Origin: Geobacteraceae bacterium
Lineage (GTDB): Bacteria; Desulfobacterota; Desulfuromonadia; Geobacterales; Geobacteraceae
Direction of reading: 5' to 3'
DNA: 5,929 nt
NCBI GenBank assembly: GCA_012797715.1
Contig: JAAZOO010000347.1
Span: 1-5,929 of the forward strand
The notes under the pieces are model-generated. The model saw only the letters and a program-made list of their open reading frames with translations. It was not told where the DNA came from and did not search any database. Positions 1 to 4,404 of this stretch are shown piece by piece. The translations under genes and the position numbers were made by a program. Every line of letters starts with the position of its first letter. The stretch's first letter is position 1.

Positions 1-1361
1 ACCAGCGCAATCTTTTCACCCCGCCGTATGGTCAGGTTAAACCCCTTGAGCACATAGTCCTCCCCATTGTAGGCGAACCAGACATCGCGGAATTCGATGG
101 TTTGAAATCTTTGAAATCCCCTCTGGGACTCTGCATCCCGGCTGGAACCCAGCGGTAAAGCCCCCCCTCCCTTGACGGGAGGGGGTGGGGGGGTGGGTGA
201 AGTCGAAGCAGGGCATTGCTCATGGAAACTTCCCCCCCACCCCGACCCTCCCCCACCAGGGGGGAGGGAACGTATTATGCCGCCTTTTGCATCCACTCCC
301 CCCTTTACGAAAGGGGCCCCGACGGGGATTTCTCCCTTGCCGCTCGTGGGAGAGGGGGCAGCCTCCGTGTCCAGAAGCCCGAATATCCGCTCCAGGGCAG
401 CCATTGCCCCCTGCATGATGGAGTACTTGGCAGACAGGTCCCGGATGGGTGAGAAGAATTTCTCGATGTACTGGATAAAGGCCACCAGCGCGCCGAAGGT
501 CAGCGTGCCGCTGATGATCTCGCCGCCCCCGTACCAGATGATGAGGCCGACTGCCACCGACGACAGGGCCTCCACCGCAGCGAACAGGGCGGCGTCCCAG
601 GTGATCACCGGCAGGTTGGCGTCCCGGTAGGCGGCATTGAGCCGGGTGAATTCCCGCTGTTCGGTCTCCTGGCGGTTGAAGAGCTGCACCACCGTCATGC
701 CGCCGATGCTTTCCGCCAGGAACGAGTTCAGGTTGGAGAGCCGCGCCCGTACCTCGCGGAATGCGGAGCGCATGCTGGTGCGGAAGGCGAAGACGATATA
801 GAGGAGCACCGGAAGAACGGTGAAGGTGACAAGGGACAGCTTCAGGTTCATCCACAGCATGACGCCGATGATGCCGACCAGGACCAGGATGTCGCCGACG
901 ATGGAGATGATGCCCGCGGTGAACATCTCGCCCAGCGCTTCCACATCGCTGGTAACCCGGGTTACGAGACCGCCGGTGGGGGTCCGGTCGAAGAAGGAGG
1001 CGGAGAGGCGCTGAATGTGGGCGAACAGCTGCACGCGCATGTCGAACATCACCCGCTGGCCCAGGGACTGGAGAAGGTAGATCTCCAGGTAGGTCAGCAG
1101 GCCGTCCGCCAGGATCAGGGAGAAGTAGGCGAGGGAGAGGAGGGGAAGCCCCTCCATCCTCCCGGCCGTGATGTGGCTGTCAATGGCGATCTTCAGGAGC
1201 CAGGGCTGGGAGAGCTTTGCCACGGCGATGAGGGGGAGGAGCAGGAGGCTCCACACCACCAGCCACCGGTAGGGACGGAGGTAGCGGAGAAACCGCGCCA
1301 GGAGACGGCGGTCATAGGCCTTGCCGACTATTTCGTCTTCGTAGAGTCCGCCGAAATGCAT
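1..1361 (-). CDS. ABC exporter half-transporter, probable second subunit of a heterodimer (partial, C-terminus off the window)
   Basis: The gene encodes a membrane-spanning half-transporter that would use ATP to export a lipid, drug or other substrate from the inner membrane. 453 complete codons are visible. It begins MHFGGLYEDEIVGKAYD, a start typical of one subunit of bacterial heterodimeric exporters. Residues 1-330 form the ABC transmembrane domain, with hydrophobic stretches near 33-60, 75-97, 148-170, 175-195, 255-277 and 285-300, ending ALERIFGLLDT. The ATPase domain starts at about 422 (IEFRDVWFAY) and reaches GEKIALV just before Walker A, so no catalytic motif can be checked. The linker (about 331-421) is some 65 residues longer than usual because of inserted repeats; I translated it throughout and found no stop. 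The start at 1361 has GGAG four bases upstream. An in-frame ATG at 1511 would add 50 residues that do not look like the family. It follows the 1531-3339 gene on the same strand, so the two probably form one operon. The substrate cannot be told from sequence. Confidence 0.9.
   Translation of the reverse strand, partial: MHFGGLYEDEIVGKAYDRRLLARFLRYLRPYRWLVVWSLLLLPLIAVAKLSQPWLLKIAIDSHITAGRMEGLPLLSLAYFSLILADGLLTYLEIYLLQSLGQRVMFDMRVQLFAHIQRLSASFFDRTPTGGLVTRVTSDVEALGEMFTAGIISIVGDILVLVGIIGVMLWMNLKLSLVTFTVLPVLLYIVFAFRTSMRSAFREVRARLSNLNSFLAESIGGMTVVQLFNRQETEQREFTRLNAAYRDANLPVITWDAALFAAVEALSSVAVGLIIWYGGGEIISGTLTFGALVAFIQYIEKFFSPIRDLSAKYSIMQGAMAALERIFGLLDTEAAPSPTSGKGEIPVGAPFVKGGVDAKGGIIRSLPPGGGGSGWGGSFHEQCPASTSPTPPPPPVKGGGALPLGSSRDAESQRGFQRFQTIEFRDVWFAYNGEDYVLKGFNLTIRRGEKIAL
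161..269. repeat. C/G-rich paired-hairpin repeat inside the exporter linker
   Basis: Two perfect 9-bp hairpins flank a unique core. The first is CCCCCTCCC (163-171), loop TTGAC, GGGAGGGGG (177-185). The second is CCCTCCCCC (246-254), loop ACCAG, GGGGGAGGG (260-268). The inner G-rich arm (177-202) and C-rich arm (228-254) are also partly complementary, sharing a 12-nt C7-A-C4 block. The layout fits a small non-autonomous dispersed repeat. It lies in the coding sequence of the exporter, in the stretch translated as Gly-, Ser- and Pro-rich linker. That it is repeated elsewhere in the genome is inferred from its structure only. Confidence 0.65.
292..358. repeat. Second set of short C/G hairpins in the exporter linker
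   Basis: Three adjacent small hairpins lie in series: CCCCTTT (300-306) with AAAGGGG (310-316), CCCC (317-320) with GGGG (324-327), and TCTCCC (331-336) with GGGAGA (348-353). The pattern resembles common dispersed palindromic repeats of proteobacteria whose translation gives peptides such as PPFTKG. Together with the 161-269 repeat it forms most of the abnormal linker. It stays in frame with the exporter. Confidence 0.5.
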
Positions 1362-1484
1362 ATCGCTCCGGTTCGAAACGCGGTTTTCCGCAGTCGCGTC
1401 GTTGTGGTGCGCCCCGTGACGCTCAACGTACCCCTGTACGCCGCGCACGGAACGAACAATCCGCCTTTCCTCGTAGGTGCCGTG

Positions 1485-1525
1485 TTCATGCACAAGACCT
1501 GCCAGGTGCATGAAGCCCGGCAGGT
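1485..1525. repeat. Overlapping, mutually exclusive inverted repeats in the gap between the two exporter genes
   Basis: TTCATGCAC (1485-1493) is perfectly complementary to GTGCATGAA (1506-1514). ACCTGCCAGG (1497-1506) pairs with CCCGGCAGGT (1516-1525) over ten bases with one G-T pair. The two stems share bases 1506-1514, so only one can form at a time. They lie directly after the stop of the upstream gene in a 169-nt spacer (1362-1530) that also holds CGTAC-CCCT-GTACG (1427-1440) and GCGG-TTTT-CCGC (1380-1391). On the plus strand the second stem is followed by TTGTTTC, a weak terminator-like tail. On the mRNA strand there is no U-tract, so a terminator acting between the two exporter genes is not supported. 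A role in RNA processing, or a dispersed repeat, are the alternatives. Confidence 0.55.
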
Positions 1526-1530
1526 TTGTT

Positions 1531-3339
1531 TCAAATCGGGTACCTCTCGATCTCTTCCCTCAAATTCTGCTCTCTGTGGAGTGAGGCATAGCGGCCGCCA
1601 CGGGCAATGAGTTCGTCATGGGTCCCCTGCTCGGCAATGCGCCCTTCATCCAGGACGATAATGAGATCGCACTCCCGCAGGGCGGAGAGCCGGTGGGAAA
1701 CGATTATCACGGTGCGGTCGCCGTAGTAGGAGGCAAGCCCTTGAAGAATCTCCTCCTCGGTGCGGGCGTCCACGGACGACAGGGGGTCGTCCAGGACCAG
1801 GATCGCCGGGTCCTTCAGCAGGGCGCGGGCTATGGCGGTCCGCTGCTTCTGCCCGCCCGAGAGGGTAACGCCCCGCTCTCCCACAAGGGTCTGGTAGGCC
1901 TGGGGGAAACCTTCGATGTCTCCGTCCAGCCTGGCCAGGCGTGACGCTTCCTTCACATCCCCGTCTGCTGCTCCTTCCCTCCCATACGCGATATTTTCCC
2001 CGATGGTGCGGGAGAAGAGAAAGCTCTCCTGGGGGACGAAGCCGATGGCGTTCCGCAGTGACTGCAGGGAGATGCGATTGATGTCTGTCCCGTCGAGAAA
2101 GATCATTCCGTCCCCCACCGGGTAGAGCCGGGCGATGAGGCGTACCAGGGTGGTCTTGCCGCTTCCCACCGGACCGACGATGCCGAGCTTCATGCCCGCT
2201 TCGATGCGGAGGGAAATGTCGTGCAGCAGCGGCTCCCCGGAATACCCGAAGGAGAGACGGCGGAATTCCAGTTCCCCGCGCACGATTTCCGGCACAAAAG
2301 GGGAGGGGGGGGACGTGACCGTTGCCTTGGCGTCGAGCACGGCGTTGAGGCGTTCCATGGAGGCGGCGCCCCGCTGGAGCAGGTTCAGGATCCACCCCAG
2401 CACCACGGTCGGCCAGACCAGCATGGCCAGATAGCCGGTAAAGGCCACAAAGTCGCCCAGTGTCATGATTCCGCTGATGACCCGGTTACCACCCACGAAC
2501 AGAACGATGAGGGTTCCCAAGCCGTTCATGGATGCCATGAAGGGGATGACGATGCCGCGCAGGTTGGCCATTTTCATGCTGCTGGCGAGGTAGCGTCCGG
2601 CCAGTTCCCGGAAGGCGTCGATGCGGGACTCCTCCCGCAGGTACGTCTTGATCACCAGCGAGGCGGCAATGCTTTCTTCCGCATGGGAGGCGAGAGCGGC
2701 AAGCTCTTCCTGCGCCCGTTTCGAGTTGAAGAATATCCTGCGGCTCACCTGCTTAACGAGGAGGATCATCAGGGGGTACGGGAGAACCGAGCACACGGTC
2801 AGAAAAGGGTCGATGCGCCCCATGAGGAACAGGGCCGAGAGATAGACGATTGCCGTGTTGATGACGTTGAGGAATCCAAAGCCGACGAGCATCCGGACAT
2901 TGGTCAGGTCGTTGGAAAAGCGGGAGAGGATATCTCCGGTCCGCTCTCTGGAGAAATAGGGGATGTCCAGGGAGAGAAGGGCGGCATAGAGGTCTTCCCG
3001 TATCCGATACTCGATGCGGCGGCCTGCGTGGAGGAGGGTGGTTCGGGAAAAGACCCGAACCACGCCGTGGACGACGGCAGCGCCGATGATGAGCAGGCCG
3101 AAGTATCCGGCGGAGTGCCCTCCCTTTTCCGGGAACTGAAGGTTTTCCACCGCCCGTTTCAGCAGCCAGGGAATGAGGAGTGCGAAGCCGTTGGCGCCGA
3201 CGAGGAGGGTTGAACCCCACAGATAGGTCCACCGGAAATCCCTCACGTAGTTTTTGAGGCGGGAATACTCTTTGATGGCGTTCTCCCCGTTCGTCGGTTT
3301 CGGCCGGCCCACTTCTTCCGGTTTTCCTGCGGCAGCCAT
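1531..3339 (-). CDS. ABC exporter half-transporter with a degenerate ATP site (first subunit of a probable heterodimer)
   Basis: This complete 602-aa type IV ABC exporter subunit has a transmembrane domain (about 30-330) and an ATPase domain (about 355-595). Visible motifs are Walker A GPVGSGKTT (389-397), Q-loop Gln437 in VPQESF, signature LSGGQ (493-497), Walker B ILVLDD (513-518), D-loop SSVD (521-524) and switch His549 in VSHR. After the Walker B Asp517 comes Asp518 where the catalytic Glu normally sits. That substitution marks the non-hydrolysing half of heterodimeric exporters, so pairing with the product of the adjacent gene is expected. Hydrophobic segments lie near 38-60, 78-98, 153-173, 178-196, 262-283 and 292-320. 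The start at 3339 follows an in-frame TAG by one codon and has no Shine-Dalgarno sequence. A GTG at codon 10 is an alternative start. A good promoter lies directly upstream. The exported substrate is unknown. Confidence 0.95.
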   Translation of the reverse strand: MAAAGKPEEVGRPKPTNGENAIKEYSRLKNYVRDFRWTYLWGSTLLVGANGFALLIPWLLKRAVENLQFPEKGGHSAGYFGLLIIGAAVVHGVVRVFSRTTLLHAGRRIEYRIREDLYAALLSLDIPYFSRERTGDILSRFSNDLTNVRMLVGFGFLNVINTAIVYLSALFLMGRIDPFLTVCSVLPYPLMILLVKQVSRRIFFNSKRAQEELAALASHAEESIAASLVIKTYLREESRIDAFRELAGRYLASSMKMANLRGIVIPFMASMNGLGTLIVLFVGGNRVISGIMTLGDFVAFTGYLAMLVWPTVVLGWILNLLQRGAASMERLNAVLDAKATVTSPPSPFVPEIVRGELEFRRLSFGYSGEPLLHDISLRIEAGMKLGIVGPVGSGKTTLVRLIARLYPVGDGMIFLDGTDINRISLQSLRNAIGFVPQESFLFSRTIGENIAYGREGAADGDVKEASRLARLDGDIEGFPQAYQTLVGERGVTLSGGQKQRTAIARALLKDPAILVLDDPLSSVDARTEEEILQGLASYYGDRTVIIVSHRLSALRECDLIIVLDEGRIAEQGTHDELIARGGRYASLHREQNLREEIERYPI

Positions 3340-3350
3340 GGGCTATGCCA

Positions 3351-3379
3351 GTTATATGCCATGCAGCCGGGGCGGTCAA
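3351..3379 (-). promoter_or_regulatory. Sigma-70 type promoter for the exporter operon
   Basis: Read on the minus strand, TTGACC (3379-3374) and TATAAC (3356-3351) each match the consensus at five of six positions and are separated by exactly 17 bases. Only 11 bases separate the -10 box from the annotated ATG at 3339. Transcription would therefore start about 4-6 bases before the start codon, and the mRNA would be nearly leaderless. No Shine-Dalgarno sequence precedes the ATG, which agrees with this. Confidence 0.7.
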
Positions 3380-3416
3380 GGTATTGAAGAGGCCGAACAG
3401 GGATTGAACCTAGATT

Positions 3417-3599
3417 CGGCAGTTGGAGGCATCCTTCGTTCTCTCCGATTGCCGTTTTTCTGCTGCTCTACGCTCATTTCACTACAGCCGATACACTCAC
3501 CCTTGGGGTTCGGACAGTATCGGCTGTGACCGCTCCATTTCGCTAAGAGCAGCAACGAAATACGACAGAGTCGCTCTCTGCGGATACCTCCAACTGCCG
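3417..3599. repeat. Diverged 183-bp inverted repeat upstream of the exporter operon
   Basis: The arms 3417-3494 and 3517-3599 face each other across a 22-nt centre (3495-3516). Three blocks pair well: 3417-3434 with 3582-3599 (17 of 18), 3461-3469 with 3546-3554 (TGCTGCTCT, 9 of 9) and ACAGCCGATAC at 3484-3494 with 3517-3527 (11 of 11). The stretches between the blocks are only partly similar and differ in length (26 against 27, and 14 against 18 nt). It could be an inverted duplication of a repeat, a small palindromic element, or a structured RNA. No terminal direct repeats were seen. Confidence 0.7.
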
Positions 3600-3823
3600 G
3601 TTTTAGGTTGAATGAAGAGAAAAGGACGGCGGCAGGGAGGCGCGGCATGATCATCGGCACCTTCCGGTCCGGAGATCCGTAGAAAGGTCTCCCTTCGCTG
3701 CCACCGAAAAAACCGTTTTTGCCTCCTTTTGGGGGTTGCGAAAAAGAAAAGGGGCCGGGCGGACTGCCTGACCACTGAAATTTGGTCGGGATGACTGGAA
3801 TCCCGGGTCCTGCAACGAAGAGG
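3600..3823. other. Intergenic stretch without a recognisable gene
   Basis: I see no credible coding region here on either strand. It contains short A- and T-runs (3705-3720, 3739-3750) and a 5-bp stem GACCA/TGGTC (about 3770-3786). Long open frames exist on the minus strand, but their translations (repeated Gly, Pro, Phe and Arg) and their run through the inverted repeat do not look like protein. Confidence 0.5.
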
Positions 3824-4075
3824 TGGTCCCCAAAAATCGGGCAGTATGTTAAGGTGGGTAGCCGCAACCTGTTAAGGAGGACTACCACCCATGAGCAGCA
3901 CAAGACGCAAACGCTATTCCGCCGAGTTTAAGGCCAAGGTTGCCCTGTAGCCGATTCGTGGCGAGCAGACCATCAGTGTACTGGCCGCCCGTTACGAACT
4001 GCATCCGAACATGTTCACCAACTGGAAACGGCAGGCCATTGACAACATGGCTGCAGCGTTTTCCGGCGCCTCTGA
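3824..4075 (+). mobile_element. Left-end remnant of an IS3-family insertion sequence
   Basis: TGGTCCCCAAAAATCGGGCA (from 3824) has the TG start and CCCC-A-tract pattern of many IS3-family terminal repeats. It lies 67 bases before an IS3-type orfA. The internal right part of orfA, all of orfB and a matching right end (expected as TGCCCGATTTTTGGGGACCA) are absent from the rest of the window. The right limit is approximate and is placed where similarity to orfA fades. Confidence 0.6.
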
Positions 4076-4106
4076 GCGCAGCAGCAGAGCGCGCCGCGGC
4101 GCTTGA
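3891..4106 (+). pseudogene. IS3-family transposase orfA fragment with premature stop
   Basis: The reading MSSTRRKRYSAEFKAKVAL, a TAG at codon 20 (3948-3950), then PIRGEQTISVLAARYELHPN and FTNWKRQAIDNMAAAFSG is a typical N-terminal helix-turn-helix region of IS3-family OrfA, which binds the element's ends. Family members usually have Glu-Ala after VAL, so the TAG most simply arose from GAG by one substitution. AAGGAGG (3874-3880) lies ten bases before the ATG. After about codon 60 the family similarity stops, and the frame ends at a TGA (4104-4106) without the leucine-zipper part. Neither the premature stop nor the truncation leaves a functional protein. Confidence 0.85.
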
Positions 4107-4186
4107 CAAGATAGCCAGAAGCAGGGATGGTGTCGAGAAGGCATCACGATACCCGGCAGGCTTATGGATAAAGAGGAGGAATTTAC
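4107..4186 (+). other. Junction between IS remnant and mobile-element genes, with strong ribosome binding site
   Basis: AGGAGG (4174-4179) lies seven bases before the ATG at 4187 and decides that start; an in-frame TAA (4172 region) sits just upstream. In another frame, about 4069-4155 reads as an Ala- and charge-rich helix-like peptide (ERAAALDKIARSRDGVEKAS). This may be the cut-off end of a gene that the insertion sequence disrupted, but there is no further support. Confidence 0.4.
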
Positions 4187-4357
4187 ATGGACGAAAAGGA
4201 ACTCTACAAACGAAAGTCGGACCTGCTGGATCGGGCATTAAAAAAAGCAAAGGAAGAGATCAAGGCGGACAAGGCGAGCCGACGCAAGCAGCGGGAAGAA
4301 GACAGGACAGCGGAAGAGAAGAAGGCCCAGCAGGACGCCGCGCCGGTCCTTGGCTGA
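4187..4357 (+). CDS. Small highly charged coiled-coil protein, or N-terminal part of the following gene
   Basis: The 56-codon frame gives MDEKELYKRKSDLLDRALKK followed by a Lys/Glu/Arg/Gln-rich helix and a short AAPVLG tail. The ATG has an excellent AGGAGG at seven bases, the best translation start on the plus strand. Nearly every residue from 2 to 50 favours a long charged helix, and no membrane segment or signal peptide is present. It ends at TGA 4355-4357 just as the next frame (-1 relative to it) begins to read like real protein (LIKGISLPAV from 4354). It may therefore be an independent small protein translated with the next gene, or the front of one gene broken by a single-base change near 4340-4356. 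Not recognised as a named family. Confidence 0.6.
   Translation: MDEKELYKRKSDLLDRALKKAKEEIKADKASRRKQREEDRTAEEKKAQQDAAPVLG
4240..4246 (+). promoter_or_regulatory. A7 tract in slippery-heptamer register
   Basis: Codons 18-20 of the small ORF read TTA AAA AAA, giving the in-register heptamer A AAA AAA. A -1 slip here would enter the frame that stays open to the end of the window. I did not see a clear stimulatory stem-loop downstream, and the peptide produced between the slip and 4353 is Gly/Arg-rich and unconvincing. This is a candidate only. Confidence 0.25.
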
Positions 4358-4404
4358 TCAAGGGAATCTCCCTCCCCGCTGTTATTGCCAAGAGCAAGGA
4401 TGGA

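Noticed and set aside
220..855. 211-aa minus-strand open frame
   Set aside because: It overlaps the exporter in another frame; the His/Arg/Gly/Pro-rich translation is the usual shadow of a GC-rich gene.
1361..1511. 50-residue N-terminal extension of the second exporter subunit from an ATG at 1511
   Set aside because: The added residues are unlike the family N-terminus, the ATG lies in the loop of a stem, and no Shine-Dalgarno precedes it.
1017..1610. 197-aa plus-strand open frame
   Set aside because: Antisense to both exporter genes; Gln/His/Glu-rich shadow without family features.
2221..3213. 330-aa plus-strand open frame
   Set aside because: Entirely antisense to the complete exporter gene, with shadow composition (Gly, Gln, His, Glu).
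3386..3420. tRNA T-arm-like sequence on the minus strand (AGGTTCAATCCCT)
   Set aside because: The stem has mismatches, no CCA or acceptor partner follows, and no D or anticodon arm is found, so neither a tRNA nor an attachment-site fragment is supported.
3376..3903. 175-aa minus-strand open frame
   Set aside because: Runs through the inverted repeat and the insertion sequence end; no ribosome binding site and no protein-like domains.
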